The notes below the pieces were generated by a model. That model saw only the letters and a program-made list of their open reading frames with translations. It was not told where the DNA came from and did not search any database. Source: Ignavibacteria bacterium (GTDB lineage: Bacteria > Bacteroidota > Ignavibacteria > UBA10030 > SZUA-254). Taken from it: a DNA stretch of 64,000 nt. This document shows positions 10,266-18,875 of the stretch, in pieces (positions within the stretch are counted from its first letter, which is position 1; each line of letters opens with the position of its first letter). The DNA lies in NCBI GenBank assembly GCA_016178595.1, contig JACOSY010000023.1:1-64000 (forward strand), in the 5' to 3' direction. Made by a program: the position numbers and the translations under genes.

Positions 10266-11360
10266 TTACTCAGCTGTCGTGAAATGGAGAACAAACGGGA
10301 CTGCCATGTTCTTCCCTGTGGCCGATCGAAGAGATGAATCAACTGTAACGGTGTAGAGTGAGAACGGCAACCACGAAGATGCGGGCGAAACGTAGACTAC
10401 AGATCGCGCGGAGGAATACCCGATGATGATGTCGGTCGACGGTATAACCGTAATCGCCTGATGAAGAGTCTGTATATCCACCGCCGCGGTGAAATTCAGC
10501 CTCAGCATACTTGTGCGTGAAACTGCCGTCGCACCGTCCCATGGAGATGAGGACGACACCCGGAATGGAATCGTCGTGAAACGTGAGGAGAAGTCTGAAA
10601 CAAGAACATTTCCGTATTGATCATGCGCCGATGAAGGCAATGCCACGACATAGGTTGTCCCAATATCAAAACCGCGGCGAGTTATCCCTAATGGCTTAAA
10701 CGACAGCATCAGGGCGTTACTCGAAAGACTCCAGTTTCCGGAGATTGCCGGAGTGATCGTAACAAAGGACAGGATCGTGTCAGAAACCGGCGAATTGAAG
10801 GTAATCCGTACGACAGTGTTGAGCTTTGCGTTTGTCGTGCCATTTTTTGGCGTGACGCTGAGAATTCGAAAGACCGGCTCCGGCATGAACGTCATCAAAA
10901 AAGTCTCGTGGAGATGGTTTCCATTGACATCCGATGCGCTACCGGCAATGGTCAGCGTATAACTCGTACCGATCTTCCATCGAAATGAAGCAATCCGCAC
11001 CGAATCTCTCGCACTGATGGTGACGATGTCTCCTTCTTCTGTCGCAATGCTCGTGGTATCGAGAAAGACGCTCTCTCCATCTGCGCTGAACGAGATTGCG
11101 CGCTTCAAGGAGTTGACATCCATAATCTTGTTAAACCGAATCTGAATCCTGTTGTACACATCGAACGGTCCGATACTTTGGTCAGTTGGATCGGTGAAGA
11201 TTACCCGCGGTTGAATAATGGAATCGGCCAAGGCAGAGTAATCCTCACCGCCGACTCCCGCGGGGCCCATGGATCCTTCAGGTCCTCGACACGCGCAACA
11301 GATGCACACGAGAACGATCAACGCGTAGCGGTATGCCATGACAATCGTCATTCGTCTCAA
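10266..11360 (-). CDS. Lipoprotein with tandem bacterial Ig-like (Big_5/SbsA-type) domains
   Basis: Lipobox then CRGPEGSMGPAG; repeats of VRITFNSPVSDTILSFVTITP...YVVALPSSAHDQYGN...F. Confidence 0.75.
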   Translation of the reverse strand: MRRMTIVMAYRYALIVLVCICCACRGPEGSMGPAGVGGEDYSALADSIIQPRVIFTDPTDQSIGPFDVYNRIQIRFNKIMDVNSLKRAISFSADGESVFLDTTSIATEEGDIVTISARDSVRIASFRWKIGTSYTLTIAGSASDVNGNHLHETFLMTFMPEPVFRILSVTPKNGTTNAKLNTVVRITFNSPVSDTILSFVTITPAISGNWSLSSNALMLSFKPLGITRRGFDIGTTYVVALPSSAHDQYGNVLVSDFSSRFTTIPFRVSSSSPWDGATAVSRTSMLRLNFTAAVDIQTLHQAITVIPSTDIIIGYSSARSVVYVSPASSWLPFSLYTVTVDSSLRSATGKNMAVPFVLHFTTAE

Positions 11361-12430
11361 TTCCCCGTCGTGAAGGAAAATGTGTATGGCGACCTCAGAT
11401 GCTTTCCTGAGGATGAACGAAGCGCGGTCGAGACCACCACCGTGTACTGGGTTTGCGACAGAAGGCTATCGGCAGGCTGGAATTCAAACACGAGTCCATT
11501 CTTATCAAACGTCAATCGACCGGCCGTTGCGGGTGTGATGGAATATGCAGCGGGAACTGAGCTCGTATCGCACTCGGCGTTCATGACTATGTCGATGGCC
11601 CAGTTCCGGCCGACAACTGTGGCCCCGTTGCCCGGAGATGTATACGAAACCTGAAGTGGAATCGTCCGGAATGTCGAGTAGAACGGCGTAGGCAAGCGAT
11701 GAGCCTCGCGATCATGTGCCGTCGTATCGACCGTGATCGTGTACACCGAATCGACTTCCAACAACGAATTGAGGGTAAACGTTAACCGTGAAGAATCGCT
11801 GTAGTAATCGAAGCGCCAATATCCGGCGCTCGGAGGATCGATGTGTATCGAAGAGGCGATTCCGGAATCGACAGGTGCGTTGAATTGAAAGGCGATAGGC
11901 GACCCGAGCCAAACATCGGTAGCTCCATCGGAAGGAGTAATCGTTCGCACGCGAAAGAACGGCTCAGGAGAGAACGTCATCGCGTACGACGGTCGGAGAT
12001 GGTTGCCGTTAATGTCGATGGCGCTGTCAGAGACACTCAGCGTGTACACAAGCCCGACTTTCCATCGATTCAAGGATGAACGACCGGTGGTATCGAACGC
12101 AGTAAAGGTAAAGACATCACCCCCGGTAGTGCGCACGCTGGTCGTATCGATAACGATGTTTCCCGCGGGCGCGGAAATCCTCAACGCGCGTTTGACAGAG
12201 AGGGGATTCATAATCTTATTGAATCGAACCGTCATCTGATATGTGAACTCCTGATACGGACCAAGGCTATTCGCCGCCGGCACTGTGAAAATGACTTTCG
12301 GCTGTATGGCCGGATCGGTGAGCGATTCTGTTGCATTATCTCCCGCAGGACCAACCGAACCTTCGGGTCCTCGACAACCGAGGATGACAATGCCGACTGT
12401 AGCTATCGTGAAAGCCAATTGTTTAAGCAT
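11357..12430 (-). CDS. Lipoprotein with tandem Ig-like (Big_5) domains, paralog
   Basis: MLKQLAFTIATVGIVILGCRGPEGSVGPAG; start adjusted from ORF start 12529. Confidence 0.75.
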   Translation of the reverse strand: MLKQLAFTIATVGIVILGCRGPEGSVGPAGDNATESLTDPAIQPKVIFTVPAANSLGPYQEFTYQMTVRFNKIMNPLSVKRALRISAPAGNIVIDTTSVRTTGGDVFTFTAFDTTGRSSLNRWKVGLVYTLSVSDSAIDINGNHLRPSYAMTFSPEPFFRVRTITPSDGATDVWLGSPIAFQFNAPVDSGIASSIHIDPPSAGYWRFDYYSDSSRLTFTLNSLLEVDSVYTITVDTTAHDREAHRLPTPFYSTFRTIPLQVSYTSPGNGATVVGRNWAIDIVMNAECDTSSVPAAYSITPATAGRLTFDKNGLVFEFQPADSLLSQTQYTVVVSTALRSSSGKHLRSPYTFSFTTGN

Positions 12431-12587
12431 AGACTTTGCCTGCGCTAATGTTCTGATGAATGCCGTAGAACGGAGAGACTTTACGAAGGACACCACCGTG
12501 ATGAAAGAAAGTAAGAGAATCCAACGCAAATAGCAATAACACCAATGGGCTTTCCACTATAGCAAAATGCAACTTGAAGCTATCGTC

Positions 12588-14900
12588 TCAGTTCCCGGTC
12601 GTGAACGTTACGACTTGCGGTGAAGTCGGAGTCGCTCCGCCGCGAGAGCGGAGAGACTGCCCGATCGTCACCGTGTACGTCGTGCTCGGCGCGAGCGTGC
12701 TATCCGGGTGGAAGACGAATGATGTCGATGCATCTCCGTACGAGAGGCTGCCGGGAACAGGAGGAGCAATGGCAAATGAAGAAGGAATTGTATTTGGATC
12801 AAGCACGGCATTGAAACCAAAGTACAACGTCGGTGTTCGCGAAACGCCGATACTGCCATTCATCGGACTGGAGATGACCAGATGAAACTCATCCGTCCGG
12901 AAAGAGAACGTGTATGGAGCAGCGAGTGGTACACCACCGAGTGCATGGAGAGTCGTTGAAACGGTGATCGTGTAGGTCGTCGATGGCGCGAACTCGACAA
13001 GCGGCTCGAAGCGAATCAACGTGTTTCCCTGGAAGGTTTCGAGGTTCCCTTCCACCGCAGGCGTGATCGCGAAAGCCTGATGAATGCCGGAGGTATCGAG
13101 CGGGGCATTCAACAATATAAAGAGGAGCGTGTTCAACGGTTGTTTGGTGCTTCCATCTTGTGGCTGTACGCGAATAATCTCAAATGGAGCAGTTGAGAAT
13201 GTAAACGTGTAAGGCTCTGACAAAGAAGAGCCGCTCTTCGAACGCAGGCTTGTCGAAAGAGTGACGGTGTATGTCGTTCCCGGCGAAAACGCCACAGTCG
13301 GAACAAAATCGAACCACGAGCCACCGTCCATTGCTACGATGCTGCCATCGACCGAAGGTACGATGGAAAAAGCTGAACGGATCGTGCCCGTATCAATGGA
13401 GGCATTGCACGTGATATCGATAGATCGGAGGAAAACAGGCTGAACATTGGTACTGCCGTTTCTCGGAGAAGTTTGCAGCACCTGGAACGGTCCTGTCCGG
13501 AAGCTGAACGTGTACGGCGAGGTCAGCGTATCGCCGCGCTTCGAACGCAGGCTTGTCGAAAGAGTAATGGTGTATGTCATTTCCGGCGATAACGCCGCTG
13601 TCGGAACAAAATCGAATCCCGAGGCACCATCCACCGCCACGATGCTGCCATCGACCGGAGGTACAATGGAAAAAGCTGAACGAATCGTGCCAGTATCTAC
13701 GAAGGCATTGCACGTGATACCGATAGATCGGAGGAAAGAAGGCTGACTAATGGTGCTGCCGTCTCTCGGAAAAGTTTGTAATACCTGGAACGGTCCTGTC
13801 CGGAAGCTGAAGGTGTACGGCGAGGTCAGCGTATCGCCGCTCTTCGATCGGAGCGATTGCGCAATCGTCACTGCGTACTCGGTGTTTGCAATCAGGCCAT
13901 CCGTGGGCTTAAAGCTGAATCCACGAGAACCATCCTGCAGAGAAAATGTACCGGTCAGACTCGGATTGACCGTGAATGCATTCCGTACAGAACCGGTATC
14001 AATCGGTATGCTGCACCCAACCGAAATGTTCGTGTTGAGCTGAACGTTGTTGCTGCCATTAAGCGGACTACTCCCGACAAGCGCGAACGATTGAGTCGTG
14101 AAGGAAGATGAAAAAGATCCGACAAGTCGATTGCCAAACTTATCGTGCCCTCCGGCATCGACGGTAATCGTGTAGGTCGAATCGACGCCGGCATTCGAAT
14201 AGAAAAAGCTCAGCATGGTCGAATCGGGATACGGAAAGCGAGGCTCATAATTCCAACTTCCGAGAAGCGGGGGTTCTACGTGAATGAACGAAAGGATGGA
14301 TGTATCGACCGTGCTATTGAAATAGAGATACATGCTGCCTGAAAGAGACGAACGTGTTGCGCCATTCGGCGGGGAGATCGACGTAACCCGAAAGTACGGC
14401 TCAGGCTTGAATGTCATGATGAATGGCGCATCGAGAAGATTGCCGTTGATATCGCGCGCCATCGAATCGATCCGCAGTGTGTACATCTGGCCAATCTTCC
14501 ATGGAGTTCGTGACGACGCAACACCTTTTTGACTAAGGGGGATAACGATAGGACCGCCGGCACCTGTAGTAATACCGTAGCTGAAGTTTTCCGAACTCTG
14601 ATTTGAAACAGAGTTTGTATCGAAGTGAACGTCGTCAAGCGACGAGAAAATGCTGACGGATCGCTTCATCGTTGGCCCATCCATCAGCTTGTTGAACCGA
14701 ACAGAAACACGGTTGCTGAAATTAGCGTAGGGGCCTATGCTGTTGATGGTGGGATAGGTGTAGATGACTCTTGGCTTGATCGCAGGATCGGTGAGCGACT
14801 CCACACCTTCTCCCGGCGGACCCATCACTCCTTCGGGTCCTCTGCAACTCAGTCCTAGGAGACAGAAAAGTATTGCAAATGTTCGGTTGTGCCGATTCAT
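12588..14900 (-). CDS. Large lipoprotein with several tandem Ig-like (Big_5) domains, paralog
   Basis: LLGLSCRGPEGVMGPPG; repeated units 'PFQVLQT.PR.GST...RSI.ITCNA..DTGTIRSAFSIVP..DGSIVA'. Confidence 0.75.
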   Translation of the reverse strand: MNRHNRTFAILFCLLGLSCRGPEGVMGPPGEGVESLTDPAIKPRVIYTYPTINSIGPYANFSNRVSVRFNKLMDGPTMKRSVSIFSSLDDVHFDTNSVSNQSSENFSYGITTGAGGPIVIPLSQKGVASSRTPWKIGQMYTLRIDSMARDINGNLLDAPFIMTFKPEPYFRVTSISPPNGATRSSLSGSMYLYFNSTVDTSILSFIHVEPPLLGSWNYEPRFPYPDSTMLSFFYSNAGVDSTYTITVDAGGHDKFGNRLVGSFSSSFTTQSFALVGSSPLNGSNNVQLNTNISVGCSIPIDTGSVRNAFTVNPSLTGTFSLQDGSRGFSFKPTDGLIANTEYAVTIAQSLRSKSGDTLTSPYTFSFRTGPFQVLQTFPRDGSTISQPSFLRSIGITCNAFVDTGTIRSAFSIVPPVDGSIVAVDGASGFDFVPTAALSPEMTYTITLSTSLRSKRGDTLTSPYTFSFRTGPFQVLQTSPRNGSTNVQPVFLRSIDITCNASIDTGTIRSAFSIVPSVDGSIVAMDGGSWFDFVPTVAFSPGTTYTVTLSTSLRSKSGSSLSEPYTFTFSTAPFEIIRVQPQDGSTKQPLNTLLFILLNAPLDTSGIHQAFAITPAVEGNLETFQGNTLIRFEPLVEFAPSTTYTITVSTTLHALGGVPLAAPYTFSFRTDEFHLVISSPMNGSIGVSRTPTLYFGFNAVLDPNTIPSSFAIAPPVPGSLSYGDASTSFVFHPDSTLAPSTTYTVTIGQSLRSRGGATPTSPQVVTFTTGN
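13236..13841. repeat. 303-bp in-frame tandem duplication within the large Ig-like lipoprotein gene
   Basis: CTTCGAACGCAGGCTTGTCGAAAGAGT at 13236 and 13539; CCTGTCCGGAAGCTGAA[CG]GTGTACGGCGAGGTCAGCGTATCGCCG recurs near 13492 and 13795. Confidence 0.8.
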
Positions 14901-14931
14901 AACTCTTCCCCCAATTCTTTATAACGTGATA

Positions 14932-15843
14932 CTATCCTATCCTCTGCCGCTTATGGAGATATTCAAAAAGTGCCACATCGAAAGGCGTTGCCGTGTCGAG
15001 CAAGACGTAGTCGATATTATGCTCACGGCACTCTTTCTTATACGAAGCAAGGAATTTCTGCATTTCTTCCTGATAAGCTTTCTGGATATGCCAGGGCTGC
15101 GTCGTCAGCTCTTCCGCCGTCTCGAGGTCTTTGAAGATCGCATCGTGGCCGAACGCAAAACTCCGTTCCATCGGATCGAGGATTTGCATGACGATCACTT
15201 CATTTTTCTTGTGGCGGAAGTGCCGCAGCGCCGCCATGATCTCGGCGGGCTTATCGAACAAATCACTCAGGATAATGACGAGCCCGCGCCGCTTGATTCG
15301 CTCGGCAATCGTGTGAAGCGAATTTGCCGTTCCCGTCTTGTTGCCTGCAGTCGTTAATTCTAATTGACGAAAAATTTCTTTGAGGTAGGACTTCGTCGCG
15401 TGCGGCGGCATGTAGGTGCGGATGTTTTCGTCGTAGATCGTCAGTCCGACTGCGTCGCGCTGCTGCACCATTAATTGCGCAAGTGCCGCACAGACGAACG
15501 CCGCGTATTCCAGCTTGGTCATCCGGCCATCGGACGAGAACGCCATCGACCGGCTTGCATCGACAACAAGGTACGACTTCAGGTTCGTCTCTTCCTCAAA
15601 CTGCTTGATGTAGTAGCGATCCGTTTTTCCGTAAATCTTCCAGTCGATGTGGCGAATCTCGTCTCCCGGCATATACTGCCTGTGTTCGGCAAACTCAACG
15701 CTGAATCCATGGTATGGGCTTTTGTGCAAGCCGGTGATAAATCCCTCCACCACGAGTCGCGCAACAAGCTCCATGTTGGCAAGCTTCGCAACAACATCGG
15801 GCTTCAGATACTTCCGGTAGTCCTGAAGAGTTTCAGCCGTCAT
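14932..15843 (-). CDS. DUF58 domain-containing protein (vWA-like, MoxR-associated type)
   Basis: GLHKSPYHGFSVEFAEHRQYMPGDEIRHIDWKIYGKTDRYYIKQFEEETNLKSYLVVDASRSM. Confidence 0.9.
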   Translation of the reverse strand: MTAETLQDYRKYLKPDVVAKLANMELVARLVVEGFITGLHKSPYHGFSVEFAEHRQYMPGDEIRHIDWKIYGKTDRYYIKQFEEETNLKSYLVVDASRSMAFSSDGRMTKLEYAAFVCAALAQLMVQQRDAVGLTIYDENIRTYMPPHATKSYLKEIFRQLELTTAGNKTGTANSLHTIAERIKRRGLVIILSDLFDKPAEIMAALRHFRHKKNEVIVMQILDPMERSFAFGHDAIFKDLETAEELTTQPWHIQKAYQEEMQKFLASYKKECREHNIDYVLLDTATPFDVALFEYLHKRQRIG

Positions 15844-16364
15844 TTTGAAACCTCGCCGCTTTTCTTGTCGGAAGATTGTTCCGTTGACGTGACGTGACCC
15901 GGCATGAGTTCACTGGGGTCCTTGCCAATATTGGAAAGCTCGTACCGTGCCGATGCCGCAAGCTGGTGATTGGGATATTGTTGGAGGAAAAGCTCGTAGG
16001 CAGTTCTTGCGCTATCGAAGTTGTGCAGCTCGTTGTTGTAGAGGAATGCCGAGAGGAACAATGCTGTACCTGCTCGACCGCTTTGTGGGAAGAGTTCATG
16101 AAAGCGCTGGTATGTGTGAACTGCTTTACGCGTATCGTGAAGCTCATTCTGGTAGATCATCGCCACGCGGAACTGCGAACTGTCTGCCCTGGCATCCGTT
16201 GGAAATCTGGCGACAAGTTCTCCGTATCGCTCGACGGCAAGGGCGAAATTTTTCTGGCTTTCCTGTGCCTGTGCTTCGCCGTACAGCTCAACGGCGCTCT
16301 TTCGAGAGCATGATGAGAAAACAAGCAGTGAGAGGATGAATACGGCGGCAATCGGTCTCTTCAT
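15840..16364 (-). CDS. TPR-repeat lipoprotein (BamD/YbgF-like)
   Basis: MKRPIAAVFILSLLVFSSCSRK lipobox, then tetratricopeptide-like repeats; start adjusted to 16364. Confidence 0.7.
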   Translation of the reverse strand: MKRPIAAVFILSLLVFSSCSRKSAVELYGEAQAQESQKNFALAVERYGELVARFPTDARADSSQFRVAMIYQNELHDTRKAVHTYQRFHELFPQSGRAGTALFLSAFLYNNELHNFDSARTAYELFLQQYPNHQLAASARYELSNIGKDPSELMPGHVTSTEQSSDKKSGEVSK

Positions 16365-16477
16365 GGGGAATCCTTCAAAGGTAAACGCTTGTAATCTACG
16401 AATTGTGTGCAGAAGATGCAAAGAAAGATTCACAACGGATTAATCGGATAAGACAGTTAACAGTTAACGGTTAACTG

Positions 16478-17803
16478 TTATCCCCTCTCCATCATCGCAA
16501 TGAAAAAGCCATCGGTCCCGTGCCGGTGAGGATAGAGTCGAACAAAATCTCCCTCGACCGATATGCCGATTGTCGCCATTCGATCTTGCTGCGGCATGAG
16601 ACGAAAGCCTGGATGCCCCGCAAGGAATTCCTGAATAACGTCCTCATTTTCCCGCCGCAGCATCGAACACGTTGCATAGACTAACCGACCGCCGGGTTTT
16701 ACAAACTGTGCGTTGAAGGCGAGTATCTCGCATTGACGTTCCGAGAAATGTTGCACGAGCGATTCCGTTACGCGCCACTTGAACATTGGGTTACGCCTGA
16801 TCGTACCGACGCCGGTGCACGGGGCATCGACGAGCACGACATCTCCCTTGCCAAGGAAATTTTCAGGGATGATGTTTTCTCTCAACTGCGTCCGGATATT
16901 CCGCACGCCTGCTCGCACCGTACGGCTCTCTAACTCTTTCAATCTCTTCGCATCAAGATCAATGGCAACCAACTCCCCATCGTTCCCCATCATCTCCGCC
17001 ATGTGCAGAGCTTTACCTCCGGCGCCGGCGCATCCATCGATGACAACCTGACCGGGTTGCGGATCGGCAATGAGAGCAACGAGCTGGCTGCCTTCGTCTT
17101 GCACTTCGAACCATCCCTCTTTGAACGCGGAGGATGTTTGGATGTTGAAACGCTTTGTTGCAATGAGACCGACCGGTGAGTATCGGGCAAGTTCCGTTTC
17201 AATTCCTTCCATCTGAAGTCGTTTCTGTAATTCCTCACGACTCGCTTTGAGCGTGTTGACTCGCAGCGATACCGGCGCCTGTTGATTGAGTGAAGCAAGC
17301 AGTTGCTCGGTTTCGCTTCCAAGCTGTTCCATCCATTCCTGCACCATCCAATCCTGAAACGAGTAGCGAACTCCAAGGCGAACAACCTCGTCCGTATTCA
17401 AAAAGTCCAGCGATGAATGCTCTTGGATCCACGCAAGAAAAGAATCGAGATCGATACTTGGAAAATATGTCTTCCAATACAATGCGGAAATATTCGAGCG
17501 AGACTGGCTGCTTAATTCCGGAAGATGTGCATAGATGACCGCGAGCGGCAGATAGCGGACATGTACTTTGTCCAACTCGGAATGGGCGGGATGAGAGGCA
17601 ACGTACTGCTCGAGAAGTGTTTCGAGGAAACGACGGTAACGAACTATCCCGTAAAGCGTTTCGGCGACAAACCGTCGATCGTGCGAGCCGAGATATCTTC
17701 GCGTCCGAAAAAATTCTGCAACGAGACGATCGAGAGGCCGGGTGCTTCGATCACTCTCCTCGACAAGCTCGAGGACGTGACCGACCAGCGAGACGATGTT
17801 CAT
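16478..17803 (-). CDS. rsmB: 16S rRNA (cytosine-C5)-methyltransferase RsmB-like
   Basis: NusB-like N-terminus; VIDGCAGAGGKALHMAEMM, DVVLVDAPCTGVGTIRRNPMFKWR, LVYATCSMLRRENEDVI. Confidence 0.9.
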   Translation of the reverse strand: MNIVSLVGHVLELVEESDRSTRPLDRLVAEFFRTRRYLGSHDRRFVAETLYGIVRYRRFLETLLEQYVASHPAHSELDKVHVRYLPLAVIYAHLPELSSQSRSNISALYWKTYFPSIDLDSFLAWIQEHSSLDFLNTDEVVRLGVRYSFQDWMVQEWMEQLGSETEQLLASLNQQAPVSLRVNTLKASREELQKRLQMEGIETELARYSPVGLIATKRFNIQTSSAFKEGWFEVQDEGSQLVALIADPQPGQVVIDGCAGAGGKALHMAEMMGNDGELVAIDLDAKRLKELESRTVRAGVRNIRTQLRENIIPENFLGKGDVVLVDAPCTGVGTIRRNPMFKWRVTESLVQHFSERQCEILAFNAQFVKPGGRLVYATCSMLRRENEDVIQEFLAGHPGFRLMPQQDRMATIGISVEGDFVRLYPHRHGTDGFFIAMMERG

Positions 17804-18702
17804 ATCTGGACAACAGGTGCATCCATCGCGGAGCTGCGGTAGGCGCGCGCCATGCGGGGAGTATTGTAGGAAATCCCGAACTGACCGCGTGTATTCAGCA
17901 CAATCACGCCGCCATGACCATCGACTTTTCGTTTGAGATGCTCGATCCCTTTTTCCGCAGCAGAGCGCGGATCGCCGCCATTCATTTCCATCAAGTCAAT
18001 GACTGTCTTCGCCATGACGACTTTGATCATCCCCTCGCCCCATCCTGTCGTCGAGATGCCGCCAACGGCGCTATCGGCGAACGTGCCGCAGCCGATGAGC
18101 GGCGAGTCGCCGACGCGGCCCGGATGCTTGTTCAGCGTTCCGCCTGTCGATGTACCGACACAAATTTTCCCGGTCCGATCGAGCGCTACCGCACCAACCG
18201 TGTCGGAGGGTTGGTTTTGAAACGGCTGCTTCGTCTGGAAATCCTCTTTCATCCGGATGGAATTCCATAAGTCTATCTCGCGCGAGCAGCGCAGCTCCGC
18301 CGGATTGCAGAGTTGTACGCCATGTTCATGTGCGAAGCGCTCCGCTCCCTCTCCGACTAACAAGATGTGTTCGCTATCGTCCATAATTTTGCGAGAAAGA
18401 GAGATCGGATTCTTGATGCGATGGACGGCTCCGACGGCGCCGCAGCGAAATGTCGTCCCGTCCATGATCGAGGCATCAAGCTCAACATCACCATTGGCAT
18501 TGAGATGCGAGCCACGCCCGGCATCGAAGGTTCCATCATCTTCCATCGATTTGACTGCATGTTCAACGGCATCCACGGCGCTTCCACCGGAAGAAAGGAT
18601 GTTCCAGCCGATCTCCAGCGCTCGTGCAACGCCTGCACGGTGACCTTCGAGAAGAATGTCGGGGATGTTCCATGCACCACCATGAATGATAAGAGCAATC
18701 AT
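17800..18702 (-). CDS. Isoaspartyl peptidase/L-asparaginase
   Basis: MIALIIHGGAWNIPD, GTVGAVALDRTGKICVGTSTGGTLNKHPGRVGDSPLIGCGTFAD; start adjusted to 18702. Confidence 0.92.
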   Translation of the reverse strand: MIALIIHGGAWNIPDILLEGHRAGVARALEIGWNILSSGGSAVDAVEHAVKSMEDDGTFDAGRGSHLNANGDVELDASIMDGTTFRCGAVGAVHRIKNPISLSRKIMDDSEHILLVGEGAERFAHEHGVQLCNPAELRCSREIDLWNSIRMKEDFQTKQPFQNQPSDTVGAVALDRTGKICVGTSTGGTLNKHPGRVGDSPLIGCGTFADSAVGGISTTGWGEGMIKVVMAKTVIDLMEMNGGDPRSAAEKGIEHLKRKVDGHGGVIVLNTRGQFGISYNTPRMARAYRSSAMDAPVVQI

Positions 18703-18802
18703 ACCGTTGTTGAGTTGTTCGATGTCAGAGGAAATAATTGACAAGAAGGTACAAAAAATGAAAGGGAATTACAAAGAGCGAACAATGACACTGCAAAACC
18801 GC

Positions 18803-18863
18803 GAAGGCGACGTTGCGTCTACGACCCTTCGGGTCGATAGACCCGTAGGGTAACGTCGCCTTC
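18803..18863. repeat. Large inverted repeat with 12-bp arms GAAGGCGACGTT...AACGTCGCCTTC
   Basis: Direct reading; internal ACCCTTCGGGT hairpin; core shared with the 10163 palindrome. Confidence 0.85.
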
Positions 18864-18875
18864 AACAAACGAGAG

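Noticed and set aside
16457-16482. AACAGTTAAC-G-GTTAACTGTT palindrome as a terminator or operator of rsmB
   Set aside because: Perfect arms but central spacer too short for an RNA hairpin loop and no U-tract; resembles simple dispersed GTTAACTGTT repeats, so not called.
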